From contig DAOTIG010000032.1 of the NCBI GenBank assembly GCA_035448065.1, positions 1 to 27,640 on the forward strand: a stretch of 27,640 nucleotides of DNA, in the 5' to 3' direction. The notes below the pieces were generated by a model that did not search any database, had not been told where the DNA came from, and saw nothing but the letters and a program-made list of their open reading frames with translations. This DNA comes from Phosphoribacter sp035448065 (GTDB lineage Bacteria; Actinomycetota; Actinomycetes; Actinomycetales; Dermatophilaceae). The position numbers and the translations under genes were made by a program. Below, piece after piece: positions 8,694 through 16,644 of the stretch. Positions within the stretch are counted from its first letter, which is position 1; each line of letters begins with the position of its first letter.

Positions 8694-9626
8694 CTACGGC
8701 TTGTGGTAGCGCTCGCGGAGCACCTCGTCGTCGACCTCGATCTGGTGCTCCTGCAGCGCCTCGGTGTCGACGGGGGCGATGTGCCCGGGGCCGGCCGCAT
8801 TGCGCGGGATCACCGCGCGGCCCTTGGCGCGGGTGCGCCTCTCGAGGTAGCCCGCAACGCCGGTGAGGGCGTAGTTGATGACGACGAAGATCGCCGCGAT
8901 GACGACCAACGTGGGGACCGGGTTGGACTTGTAGGACCCGATCTGCTGGAACTTGTTGAGCAGCTCCTGGTAGGTGATCAGGTAGCCCAGGGCGGTGTCC
9001 TTGAGGATCACGACGAGCTGGCCGACGAGGGCCGGCAACATCGCGGTGATCGCCTGGGGGAGCAGGATGGTGCGCAGCGTCTGGCCGCGGGTGAGCCCGA
9101 TGGCGTAGCCGGCCTCGGTCTGCCCCTTGGGCAGGCTGCCGACTCCGGAGCGGATGAGCTCGGCCACGACCGACCCGTTGTAGAGGGTGAGCCCGGTGAT
9201 GACGGCCGCCAGCGAGTTGAGGTCGCTGCGGAAGACGCCGTTGAAGGCGTACAGCGTGAAGGCGAAGAACATCATGACGAGGACCGGCACGGACCGGAAG
9301 AACTCGACGACGACCGTGGAGATCCACCGGATCGGGGCGACGTGGGACAGCCGGCCCATGCCGAAGACGAGACCGAAGGCTCCGGCGAAGACGATCGAGA
9401 TGGCCGCGGCGAGCAAGGTCGCTATCAGCCCGGGGATCAGGTAGTTGACCCAGATGTCGGCGGTGAGGAAGGGCAGCCACTTGTCGGCGGCGAGGTTGCC
9501 CTTCTCGCCGAACTTGGTGAGGGCCCACGCGAGCGCGGCCACCGAGACGACTGCGCTGACCACGGCGATGATCCGGTGCCGCACCCGGGCCTTCGGGCCC
9601 GGGTGGTCGAAGAGGACGGAGCTCAT
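8694..9626 (-). CDS. gluD: Glutamate-type amino-acid ABC transporter permease (GluD-like)
   Basis: Encodes 310 residues. It is an integral membrane permease of the polar amino-acid HisM/GlnP class, with several hydrophobic helices and the EAA loop in the form ELIRSGVGSLPKGQTEAGYAIGLTRGQTLRTILLPQA, which contacts the ATPase. Compared with GluC it has an extra N-terminal cytoplasmic stretch and a charged C-terminal tail (about 45 residues ending RERYHKP), as in corynebacterial GluD. Its ATG overlaps the gluC stop as ATGA at 9623-9626, so translation is coupled. It is the last gene of the gluABCD operon. Substrate is inferred as glutamate/aspartate from the operon type. Confidence 0.88.
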   Translation of the reverse strand: MSSVLFDHPGPKARVRHRIIAVVSAVVSVAALAWALTKFGEKGNLAADKWLPFLTADIWVNYLIPGLIATLLAAAISIVFAGAFGLVFGMGRLSHVAPIRWISTVVVEFFRSVPVLVMMFFAFTLYAFNGVFRSDLNSLAAVITGLTLYNGSVVAELIRSGVGSLPKGQTEAGYAIGLTRGQTLRTILLPQAITAMLPALVGQLVVILKDTALGYLITYQELLNKFQQIGSYKSNPVPTLVVIAAIFVVINYALTGVAGYLERRTRAKGRAVIPRNAAGPGHIAPVDTEALQEHQIEVDDEVLRERYHKP

Positions 9627-10288
9627 CGCTTCACCGCCAGTCGGGTCGACAGATGGGTGGTGAGCAGGCCGATGGGCAGGGTCAGCACGACGAAGCCGAT
9701 GGCGACCACCAGGAAGATCGGGATGAGCAGGTCAGGGCGGAACTCCATCATCTCCTTCATCAGGCCGGAGATCTCGGCCACGCCGATCGCCGTGGACACC
9801 GTGGTGTTCTTGGTGAGGGCGATGAGGGTGTTCCCGAGCGGGGTGATGGCACCCCGGAAGGCCTGCGGCAGGAGCACTTCGCTGAGGCTCTGGCCGAAGG
9901 TCAGCCCGATCGCCCGCGCGGCCTCCGCCTGCCCGGCCGGCACCGTGTTGACGCCCGACCGGAGCGCTTCGCACACGAAGGCCCCGTGGTACCAGGACAG
10001 GCCGAGGATGGACCAGATGATGTTGTTGCGGGCGATGTCCTCGCTGAAGGACAGGCCGAGGTTGACGATGAAGCCGATGTTGCAGAAGACGATGATGAGC
10101 GTGAGCGGAGTGTTCCGCACGATGTTGACGTAGAGCGAGCCGACCCGGTTGAGGAAGCCCACCGGGGACACCCGCATGATGGCCGCGATCGTCCCGAGCA
10201 CCAGCGATCCGAGAGCAGCGAACACGGCGAGCACGATCGTCAGGCCGAATGCGCCGAGGATGTTGTACTGCGCGAAGAGCTCACCCAT
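9623..10288 (-). CDS. gluC: Glutamate-type amino-acid ABC transporter permease (GluC-like)
   Basis: Encodes 221 residues, the standard size of this permease. The chain is mostly hydrophobic helices with the EAA loop ALRSGVNTVPAGQAEAARAIGLTFGQSLSEVLLPQAFRGAITPLGN. The ATG at 10288 is preferred over the upstream in-frame start because AAAGGAC lies 5-6 bases before it and MGELFAQYNILGAFGLTI matches the family N-terminus. It forms the membrane channel with GluD. A perfect 17-bp hairpin lies in the 121-base gap between this gene and gluB upstream, which could lower permease expression relative to the binding protein. Confidence 0.9.
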   Translation of the reverse strand: MGELFAQYNILGAFGLTIVLAVFAALGSLVLGTIAAIMRVSPVGFLNRVGSLYVNIVRNTPLTLIIVFCNIGFIVNLGLSFSEDIARNNIIWSILGLSWYHGAFVCEALRSGVNTVPAGQAEAARAIGLTFGQSLSEVLLPQAFRGAITPLGNTLIALTKNTTVSTAIGVAEISGLMKEMMEFRPDLLIPIFLVVAIGFVVLTLPIGLLTTHLSTRLAVKR

Positions 10289-10334
10289 CGTCGTCCTTTC
10301 ACGGCGGGTCAGCGGACTGGCCACCACGACCATC

Positions 10335-10372
10335 CGGTATGCCGCCCGCTCACCGGAGCGGGCGGCATACCG
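10335..10372. terminator. 17-bp perfect hairpin made of paired GGTATGCCGC motifs
   Basis: Arms 10335-10351 and 10356-10372 are perfectly complementary with a 4-base loop (ACCG). Each arm begins with the window-wide word CGGTATGCCGC. It lies between gluB and gluC within one operon. There is no T-run, as is common in actinobacterial terminators, so it may be a partial terminator, an attenuator or an mRNA-stabilising stem after gluB. Confidence 0.7.
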
Positions 10373-10409
10373 TGCTGGTCAGGTCACCTGCCGGACGGTG
10401 AGGAGCAGG

Positions 10410-11237
10410 TCAGGAGCAGGCGGCGGGGGTGGGCGGGTTGCCCGAGCGCGGCTTGTAGCCGGCCGGCCCGAGGTTCTTGTCGAGCGACTTCTGCCACTCG
10501 CCGTCCTTGATGTACTTGTTGATCGCGTCGGTGACCTTCTGGCAGAAGGCGGTGTCGCCCTTCTTCACGCCGACGCCGTAGTTCTCGGTCGAGAAGGGGG
10601 CGCCGACGACCTTGAGCTTGCCCTTGTTGGCCTCCTGCGCGGCATACCCGGCGAGGATCGTGTCGTCGGTCGTGAGCGCGTCGACGGCGTTGCCCTTGAG
10701 CGCGTCGACGCACAGGGTGTAGGTCGCGTACTCCTGCAGGTTGACGCCGGGGACCTTCTTCTTGACGTTCTCGGCCGACGTGGACCCCTTGACCGAGCAC
10801 AGCTTCTTGCCGTTGAGCGAGTCCGGTCCGGTGATCGAGGTGTCGTCGGCGCGGATGAGCAGGTCCTGGCCGGCGACGAAGTACGGACCGGCGAAGGAGA
10901 CCTTCTCCTTGCGGGCGTCGGTGATCGAGTAGGTGCCGACGATGAACTTCACCTGGTCGGTCTGGATGAGGGTCTCGCGCTGGGCGGAGACGGCCTCCTT
11001 GAACTCGACGCCGGAGTAGCCGAGCTCCTTGGCGAGGTACTTGGCCAGGTCGACGTCGAAGCCGGTGTAGTCGCTGCCGGCCTTGAGCCCGAGGCCGGGC
11101 TGGTCGAACTTGATGCCGACCTGCACGGTGCCGCCGCCGCTGCCGCCCGATCCGCCGGTCGCCCCACCGCCACAGGCCGCGAGGCCGAGGGCGGTGGTGA
11201 CCGCGACGACGGCCGCGCTGATCCGTCCGAACTTCAT
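10410..11237 (-). CDS. gluB: Glutamate-type ABC transporter substrate-binding lipoprotein (GluB-like)
   Basis: Encodes 275 residues. The signal peptide MKFGRISAAVVAVTTALGL ends in the lipobox LAAC, with Cys22 the lipidation site, followed by a Gly/Ser-rich tether. The mature part is a type 2 periplasmic-binding fold (SBP_bac_3): VGIKFDQPGLG, GFDVDLAKYLAKELG, LIQTDQVKFIVGTYSITDARKEKVSFAGPYF and DDTILAGYAAQE, as in corynebacterial GluB, which captures glutamate outside the membrane. The start is well set by AGGAGGAAACAG directly before the ATG. It lies 44 bases downstream of gluA. Cys residues in the C-terminal lobe (CSV, LCV, FCQ, AACS) may form disulfides. Confidence 0.92.
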   Translation of the reverse strand: MKFGRISAAVVAVTTALGLAACGGGATGGSGGSGGGTVQVGIKFDQPGLGLKAGSDYTGFDVDLAKYLAKELGYSGVEFKEAVSAQRETLIQTDQVKFIVGTYSITDARKEKVSFAGPYFVAGQDLLIRADDTSITGPDSLNGKKLCSVKGSTSAENVKKKVPGVNLQEYATYTLCVDALKGNAVDALTTDDTILAGYAAQEANKGKLKVVGAPFSTENYGVGVKKGDTAFCQKVTDAINKYIKDGEWQKSLDKNLGPAGYKPRSGNPPTPAACS

Positions 11238-11281
11238 CTGTTTCCTCCTGTTGGGGTGGGTCTGCTGCAGTCGAGTGAGCG

Positions 11282-12136
11282 TCAGTGGGTGAGGATCTTG
11301 CCGAGGAAGTCCTTGGCCCGGCTCGATCGCGGGTTGCCGAAGAACTGGTCCGGAGTGCCGACCTCGACGATCTCGCCGTCGGCCATGAAGACGACCCGGT
11401 CGGCGGCCTTGCGGGCGAAGCCCATCTCGTGGGTGACGACGATCATCGTCATCCCCGAGCGAGCCAGCTCGGTCATCACCTCGAGGACCTCGTTGACCAT
11501 CTCGGGGTCCAGGGCCGAGGTGGGCTCGTCGAAGAGCATGACCTTGGGGTTCATCGCCAGCGCCCGCGCGATGGCGACCCGCTGCTGCTGCCCGCCGGAC
11601 AGCTGGGCAGGGTACTTGGCCGACTGGTGCGCCACGCCGACCCGCTCGAGCAGCTCCTTGGCCTTGGCCTCGGCCTCGGCCTTGCTCTTCTTGCGCACCT
11701 TCATCGGGCCGAGAGTGACGTTCTCGAGGATGGTCTTGTGGGCGAAGAGGTTGAAGGACTGGAAGACCATCCCCACATCGGCGCGCAGCTCCGCCAGCGG
11801 CTTGCCCTCGTCGGGCAGCGCCTTGCCGTCGATGGTGATCGAGCCCTTCTCGAAGGGCTCGAGCCGGTTGATGGTGCGGCACAGCGTCGACTTGCCCGAG
11901 CCGGAGGGGCCGAGCACGACGACGACCTCGCCCTTGCCGACCGTGAGGTCGATGTCGCGAAGGACGTGCAGCTCGCCGAAGTGCTTGTCGACGCCGGTGA
12001 TGACGACCATCGGCTCACGGGTCGTCTGCGCGGCCAGCGGCGGCTCGTCGCCCTCGAGTCGAGGTGCCGCTACGTCCTGCGGGATGGACGGGTTCGGGCC
12101 CGGTGGCGTCGGGCTCGGCGTCGCTGCATCGGTCAT
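11282..12136 (-). CDS. gluA: Amino-acid ABC transporter ATP-binding protein (GluA-like)
   Basis: Encodes 284 residues from ATG 12136. Walker A is GPSGSGKST (76-84), the Q-loop is FQSFNLF, the signature is LSGGQQQR (179-186), Walker B is VMLFDEPTSALD (199-210) and the switch His is in VVTHEMGF. It is the energising ATPase of the GluABCD importer. The first ~42 residues are Pro/Ala-rich and absent from most homologues, which begin at the equivalent of Met43 (MVVITGVDKHFG, start 12010). Neither start has a clear Shine-Dalgarno. A TACGGT box (plus strand 12145-12150) lies 8 bases before ATG 12136, so a leaderless transcript from that start is plausible. First gene of the operon. Confidence 0.92.
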   Translation of the reverse strand: MTDAATPSPTPPGPNPSIPQDVAAPRLEGDEPPLAAQTTREPMVVITGVDKHFGELHVLRDIDLTVGKGEVVVVLGPSGSGKSTLCRTINRLEPFEKGSITIDGKALPDEGKPLAELRADVGMVFQSFNLFAHKTILENVTLGPMKVRKKSKAEAEAKAKELLERVGVAHQSAKYPAQLSGGQQQRVAIARALAMNPKVMLFDEPTSALDPEMVNEVLEVMTELARSGMTMIVVTHEMGFARKAADRVVFMADGEIVEVGTPDQFFGNPRSSRAKDFLGKILTH

Positions 12137-12207
12137 GGCGGCCAACCGTAGCGGGTGGCACCCACCCACAGGGGATAGGCGGAGGTCAGTTGCCGAATCG
12201 CAACGTG

Positions 12208-12244
12208 CGACGAGGCAGGTCCGAGCGTCGGACCTGCCTCGTCG
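12208..12244. terminator. 17-bp perfect hairpin downstream of the LysM gene
   Basis: Arms 12208-12224 and 12228-12244 (core CGACGAGGCAGGTCCGA) pair perfectly with a 3-base loop. It sits just past the stop of the minus-strand LysM gene and upstream of gluA, where it would separate the two transcription units. No T-run follows. It does not contain the GTATGCCG word, unlike the other strong hairpins. Confidence 0.75.
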
Positions 12245-12264
12245 AGTGCTGCTTTGACCGGCGA

Positions 12265-12816
12265 CTACTTCGGGATGGTGAAGACCTGGCCGGGGTAGAT
12301 GAGGTTGGGGTTGGCGATGTTGTTGACCCGCGCGATCTCGTGCCAGTCGACGCCGAAGCGCTGGCCGATGGCCGAGAGCGTGTCGCCCTTGACGACGGTG
12401 TAGGTCTGCTGCGCGGCAGCAGCGGCGGCAGCAGCGGCCTCGGCCTCGGCCTGTGCCTGAGCGGCGGCCTGTGCCTGCGCGGCGGCCTGCGCCTGAGCTG
12501 CGGCCTCGGCCTGCGCAGCGGCCTCGGCCTCGGCCTTGGCCTGTGCCTCCGCGGCAGCGGCAGCCTCAGCCTTGCCCTTCTCGTATGCCGCGCTGGCCTC
12601 CTCGGACATCGCGTTGCCCTGCTGGTCGTAGCTGATCGAGGACACCACCTCGGGCGAGTCTGCCTGGACGTTGCCCTGGGCGTCGTAGGTCACCGAGTGC
12701 TCGACCTCGGGGCTGGGGGCAGCCTCCGGCGCCTGCTCGCGCAGCTCGCCGGTCGCCTCCTGCTCCTTGTCGTCCCCCAGGCCGAGGCCCTTCTTCACCT
12801 CGTCGAAGATGCCCAC
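12265..12816 (-). CDS. LysM-domain protein, Kbp/YgaU-like architecture with Ala-rich middle
   Basis: Encodes 183 residues from GTG 12816, chosen over an ATG at 12843 because GAGGGAGG sits 5-6 bases upstream. The N-terminus MGIFDEVKKGLGLGD resembles that of the cytoplasmic LysM protein Kbp/YgaU, and there is no signal peptide. Next come two similar units, SVTYDAQGN and SISYDQQGN, then about 65 residues made almost only of Ala, Gln, Glu and Lys, likely a long helix or coiled coil. The C-terminal LysM domain is complete (YTVVKGDTLSAIGQRFGV to NLIYPGQVFTIPK, the last ~45 residues). LysM binds peptidoglycan in secreted proteins, but in Kbp-like cytoplasmic proteins its role differs (Kbp binds potassium). 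Function here is open. Monocistronic, with its own terminator. Confidence 0.8.
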   Translation of the reverse strand: MGIFDEVKKGLGLGDDKEQEATGELREQAPEAAPSPEVEHSVTYDAQGNVQADSPEVVSSISYDQQGNAMSEEASAAYEKGKAEAAAAAEAQAKAEAEAAAQAEAAAQAQAAAQAQAAAQAQAEAEAAAAAAAAAQQTYTVVKGDTLSAIGQRFGVDWHEIARVNNIANPNLIYPGQVFTIPK

Positions 12817-12967
12817 GTTGGCCTCCCTCTCGTCATGCGTCACACGGCATCGCCGCGACCACGAGGTCCCCCGCGGTGGCGGCAGCCTAACCCGTGACCA
12901 CCCTCATCGCGCGTCGTCGGGCGTGCCCTGTCGTGCACGGCCATGGGGCGTGCCGCACACTGGGCAG

Positions 12968-14206
12968 GTGCGACGGATCGGGACAGCGCTGCTCGTCGGG
13001 CTGCTGACCGGTCTCGGGGCGCTGGCCGGCTGCACCGGGACGGCCTCGCCCACACCTCCTGCGTCGCGACCCGTCGGCAGCGCGACCGGCTCGCCGACCG
13101 GTGCGACCACGCCGGCACCCTCCGCCGCGTCCGGCGTCGTGACCGGCCAGCCGAAGCCCTCGTCCCGCCCCGCTACGGCATCCGCGACCACGCCCGTGAG
13201 CACCCAGGGCCGTCCGGTCGCGTCGGCCACGACGATCACCCTGGCCTTCGCGGGCGACGTGCACTTCGAGCGGCACGTCGCAGGCCTGCTGGGCCGTCGG
13301 GACAGCCTCGTCGAGCTGCAGCCACTGCTTGGCAGCGCCGATGTCGCCGTCGTCAACCTCGAGACCGCGATCACCGATCGCGGTGTGCCACAGCCCAAGG
13401 ACTACCACTTCCGCACGACCCCCGAGGCCTTGCAGGTGCTGGCCGCTGCCGGGGTCGACGCGGTGAGCATGGCGAACAACCACGCCGTCGACTACGGGCC
13501 GGACGGACTGGCGGACAGCCTTGCCGCGCAACGCTCCGCACCGCTGAAGGTCATCGGGATCGGTCCCACTGCCGATGCCGCCTTCGCGCCCGCGGTCTTC
13601 GACGTCCGGGGCACCTCGGTGGCCGTCATCGCGGCCACCGAGGTCAACGACCTCACCGCCACCCGCTATCCCGCGACCGACAGCAGACCCGGGGTCGCCG
13701 CCGCCCTGGACCGCGCGCGACTGGTGGCCGCCGTCCTGGCCGCCCGAGCGGCATACGACGTCGTCGTCGTGTTCCTGCACTGGGGGACCGAGCGCACGAC
13801 CTGCCCCGACGCCCGCCAGCTCGGCACGGCGGCCGCCCTCGAGCAGGTTGGGGCGGACGTCATCGTCGGCGGGCATCAGCACCGGGTGCTGGGCGCCGGC
13901 TGGCTGGGCAAGGCCTACGTCGGCTACGGCTTGGGCAATTTCGTCTGGTGGCTCAACTCGAGGACGCCGGCCGACCGGGCCAGCGGGGTGCTCACCGTCG
14001 GGATCGACGTCGCCGCCGTCCAGGCCCGCCGGTCGGTGCCCCGAGATCAGTGGTCCGGCCTCGCGACGGTGGCCCGGTCGGCTACCCTCAGCCCGCTGAC
14101 CATCTCGTTCGAGGACGGAGTGCCCAGGCCGGCTCAGGACGAGTCGGCCCGGCTGGCCGGGTTCGAGCAGGCGCGGGCCTGCACGAGGCTACGTTCGTCG
14201 CCGTGA
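12968..14206 (+). CDS. CapA-family lipoprotein (poly-gamma-glutamate capsule-type metallophosphatase fold)
   Basis: Encodes 412 residues from GTG 12968, chosen because it directly precedes a lipoprotein signal peptide (RRIGTALLVGLLTGLGALAGC, lipobox LAGC, Cys22). A Ser/Thr/Pro-rich tether of about 65 residues follows. The CapA/PGA_cap domain starts near residue 90 with FAGDVHFE and continues with NLETAI, MANNHAVDYG, FLHWGTE, GGHQHRV and GLGNFVWW, the metal-site motifs of this calcineurin-like fold. CapA proteins act at the outer membrane face in polyglutamate capsule synthesis in Bacillus. No capBC genes lie nearby, so the actual substrate here is unknown. The next gene begins 33 bases downstream in the same direction, suggesting an operon of secreted/surface phosphate-ester chemistry. 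Confidence 0.85.
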   Translation: MRRIGTALLVGLLTGLGALAGCTGTASPTPPASRPVGSATGSPTGATTPAPSAASGVVTGQPKPSSRPATASATTPVSTQGRPVASATTITLAFAGDVHFERHVAGLLGRRDSLVELQPLLGSADVAVVNLETAITDRGVPQPKDYHFRTTPEALQVLAAAGVDAVSMANNHAVDYGPDGLADSLAAQRSAPLKVIGIGPTADAAFAPAVFDVRGTSVAVIAATEVNDLTATRYPATDSRPGVAAALDRARLVAAVLAARAAYDVVVVFLHWGTERTTCPDARQLGTAAALEQVGADVIVGGHQHRVLGAGWLGKAYVGYGLGNFVWWLNSRTPADRASGVLTVGIDVAAVQARRSVPRDQWSGLATVARSATLSPLTISFEDGVPRPAQDESARLAGFEQARACTRLRSSP

Positions 14207-14239
14207 GGCCGGCTCGATGACGCACCACCAGGGGGACAG

Positions 14240-15757
14240 ATGAGCGACCACACCGACACCGACCTCGCCGCGCGACGGGAGCGGGCGATCGAGGCACTGT
14301 GCGGCGAGGAGCTGGCCGACATCGTCGACCTCGTCCTCTGGGTCGAGCCGGTCGACGACGAGCCGGTCGCCCATGCCGCGAGCCGGCTCGGCCGGGTGCG
14401 ACTGCGTCCCGGCGGCCGGCACGAGGTGCTCAGCGGGGTCGACCCGATGCCCTCCGAGGACCCGATGGCCTTCCTGCCGTATGCCGCGGAGCTCGCTGAC
14501 CCGTCGCCGCGCAGCTCGCGAGACAATGCCTATCCCCGTGCCGCAGAGCGGATCCTCTCCTTCTTCGCGCACCCCGACCGCAGCCCGGACCTCGCGATCG
14601 TGCACACGCCGCGGCACTACTTCCCCGGCGAAGGGGGTCACGTCGGCGAGCACGGCTCACTCGACGTGATCCAGTCCCGGGCCCCGATGATCCTGTCCGG
14701 CAAGGGGATTCGCCGGGCCGGGCTCGTCGACGACCACGCGCGGCTGGTCGACGTCGGCCCCACGCTCGCGACCCTGGCCGGCACCGCGTCCGAGGCCATG
14801 TGCGACGCCGACGGCGCGCCGCTCGACGGCCGGCCGCTCGCGGCATACCTCACCGGCGAGCTCCCCACGGCGGTCGTCGGCATTCTGTGGGACGGCGCGC
14901 ACTGCTCGGACCTGCTCCACCTCGCCGAGCAGGGTGAGCTGCCGGCGGTCGCCCGCCTGATCGAGCGCGGGGTGGCGCTGCGTGGAGGAGCGGTGGCCCA
15001 GTTCCCGAGTGTCACCCTCACCAATCACACGTCGATCCTCACGGGGGTCGGGCCGGGGCGGCATGGCGTCATGGGCAACGTCTACTTCGACCGGGCGACC
15101 GGTGAGCGGGTCGTGCCCAACGACGAGTCGACGTGGCACCGGTCGGCGGAGTGGCTCAGCGACGGGGTGCGCACCGTCTTCGAGCTCGTCGACGGGCCGA
15201 CGGCGTCGGTCGACGAGGCGATCGACCGCGGCGCCGACTACTCGACGATGGGGATCATCCGGGCCAGTGGGTCCGGGCGTGGCGCCGCGGAGCTGGGAGA
15301 CCGACTGCCCGACCCGCATGCCTCGCCCTTCGTCGGCGACCCCGCGCTGCTCGAGGACGGCTACTTCCGGTGGGGCGTGCAGGTCGACGACCTCGGTCTG
15401 CAGCAGGTCCTGCAGCTCTATGCCGGCGGGCCGTCCACCGCGCCCCGGCTCACCTGGTGGGCCAACGTCGTCACCGACGCGGGCCACCACCTCGCTGGCC
15501 CGCGGTCGGCGGCGGCACGAGATGCCTTGCGGCAGAGCGACGCCCGGCTCGGGGTGTTCCTTGATGCGCTGGATCAGCAGGGGATGCTCGACGACGTCGC
15601 GATCCTGCTCACCGCCGACCACGGCTTCGAGGGAGCCGACCCCGAGTGCACCGGATCGTGGCGTCCCGCGCTCGACGCGCTCGGCTTCCCCTACCGCGAC
15701 GAAGGGCCCGGGCTCGTCTACCTGTCCGGCCTGACCGGCGAGACGGACGGCTCGTGA
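14240..15757 (+). CDS. Alkaline-phosphatase-superfamily phosphodiesterase, apparently circularly permuted
   Basis: Encodes 505 residues, ATG preceded by AGGGGGACAG. From residue 213 it reads like a nucleotide pyrophosphatase/phosphodiesterase core: metal ligand Asp218 in GILWDGA, nucleophile Thr259 in FPSVTLTNHTSILTG, VTDAGHHLAGP carrying an Asp and His pair, and TADHGFE (Asp460, His461). The chain then ends about 45 residues later without the usual C-terminal part. That part (GEHGS, then RAPMILSGKGIR and DVGPTLATLAG) is instead found at residues 137-181, ahead of the core. All expected metal ligands are present but in rotated order. There is no signal peptide, so it is probably cytoplasmic. 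It sits between the CapA-like gene and an HTH gene whose start overlaps its stop. Substrate unknown. Confidence 0.8.
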   Translation: MSDHTDTDLAARRERAIEALCGEELADIVDLVLWVEPVDDEPVAHAASRLGRVRLRPGGRHEVLSGVDPMPSEDPMAFLPYAAELADPSPRSSRDNAYPRAAERILSFFAHPDRSPDLAIVHTPRHYFPGEGGHVGEHGSLDVIQSRAPMILSGKGIRRAGLVDDHARLVDVGPTLATLAGTASEAMCDADGAPLDGRPLAAYLTGELPTAVVGILWDGAHCSDLLHLAEQGELPAVARLIERGVALRGGAVAQFPSVTLTNHTSILTGVGPGRHGVMGNVYFDRATGERVVPNDESTWHRSAEWLSDGVRTVFELVDGPTASVDEAIDRGADYSTMGIIRASGSGRGAAELGDRLPDPHASPFVGDPALLEDGYFRWGVQVDDLGLQQVLQLYAGGPSTAPRLTWWANVVTDAGHHLAGPRSAAARDALRQSDARLGVFLDALDQQGMLDDVAILLTADHGFEGADPECTGSWRPALDALGFPYRDEGPGLVYLSGLTGETDGS

Positions 15758-16638
15758 GCAGCACCCCCCGGTGCACCCAGTTCGCGATCGTGCTGCGGGA
15801 GGCCATGCGCGCCGGTGGGCTGACCCTCGAGAGCGTCCAACGCCGGCTCGAGGCGGTCGGCGTGCGGGTCGCGCGGAGCACGCTGAGCTTCTGGCAGACC
15901 GGCCAGCGGGTGCCCACGGGCTCGCGCTCGCTCGTCGCGGTGCGGCACCTCGAGACGATCCTGCAGGTCCCGGAGGGGTCGCTCGTCAAGGCGCTGGTGA
16001 CGCCCGAGCCGTTCGGGCCGCTGGAGGACCTCGCCGTGCTGTCCTCGGGCAGCCGACTGGAAGAGCTCATCGACGAGGTGGGGTGCGCGGGTCGCTTCGA
16101 GTCCGCCGAGGTGGTCGCCGTGCAGGACTTCGCGACGGTGCGCGCCGACGGCAGCCTCGACCAGGTGCTCAACATCCTCACCATCCGGGCGCTCACCGAC
16201 ATCGACCGCTATCCCGGCATCCACGGCGGAGAGCCCGGTGGCGATCCGGACCGGATCTCCTTCGAGGTCGTCAGCGGTGGCCGGGTCGGTCGCGTCGCCC
16301 GCGACCACGCCCTCACTGCCCTCGTCTGCGAGGTCGTCTTCGACCGGGTCGTGCCACGTGGCGAGCACCACGTCATTCGGCGAATCACCCACGACGGCAA
16401 CGTCGTTCCCATCGAGAGCGCCTATCTCGTCGGCGGGGCCGTCAACGCGCTCGTCTCGCTGGAGGTGGAGTTCCACCCGGACCGGATGCCGGTGGCGATC
16501 GAGGAGTTCGAGCGGCAGCGCGACACCGCGCCCGACCGCTTCTCCCGCCGGGTGTCGCACGGCACGGACCGTCGGGTGCGCTTGTTGCGCGAGCGGCCGC
16601 GGCGTGGGGTGGTCGGGCTGCGCTGGGTCTACGAGTAG
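15754..16638 (+). CDS. Helix-turn-helix protein with uncharacterised C-terminal domain
   Basis: Encodes 294 residues from GTG 15754, which overlaps the previous stop as GTGA, so translation is coupled to the phosphodiesterase. Residues about 6-70 (FAIVLREAMRAGGLTLESVQRRLE to RSTLSFWQTGQRVPTGSRSL) look like a Xre-type helix-turn-helix with the operator-recognition helix around STLSFWQTG. The remaining ~220 residues, with DIDRYPGIHGG, HHVIRRITHDGNVVPIESAYLVG and a basic end RRVRLLRERPRRG, match nothing I can name. The His-rich, beta-like pattern suggests a ligand or metal sensor. It would be the regulator of its own operon, but this is inference. The C-terminal Val-Tyr-Glu lies 6 bases from the convergent iorB stop. 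Confidence 0.65.
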   Translation: MSSTPRCTQFAIVLREAMRAGGLTLESVQRRLEAVGVRVARSTLSFWQTGQRVPTGSRSLVAVRHLETILQVPEGSLVKALVTPEPFGPLEDLAVLSSGSRLEELIDEVGCAGRFESAEVVAVQDFATVRADGSLDQVLNILTIRALTDIDRYPGIHGGEPGGDPDRISFEVVSGGRVGRVARDHALTALVCEVVFDRVVPRGEHHVIRRITHDGNVVPIESAYLVGGAVNALVSLEVEFHPDRMPVAIEEFERQRDTAPDRFSRRVSHGTDRRVRLLRERPRRGVVGLRWVYE

Positions 16639-16644
16639 CCCGGG

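Noticed and set aside
12420..12610. Repetitive GCG/GCC-rich tract as a CRISPR or minisatellite
   Set aside because: It is the coding sequence of the Ala/Gln-rich segment of the LysM protein; there are no regular spacers.
13000..14220. Alternative open frames on both strands across the CapA-like gene
   Set aside because: Only the 12968 frame gives a lipoprotein signal and the ordered CapA motifs; the others are Arg/Pro-rich shadows.
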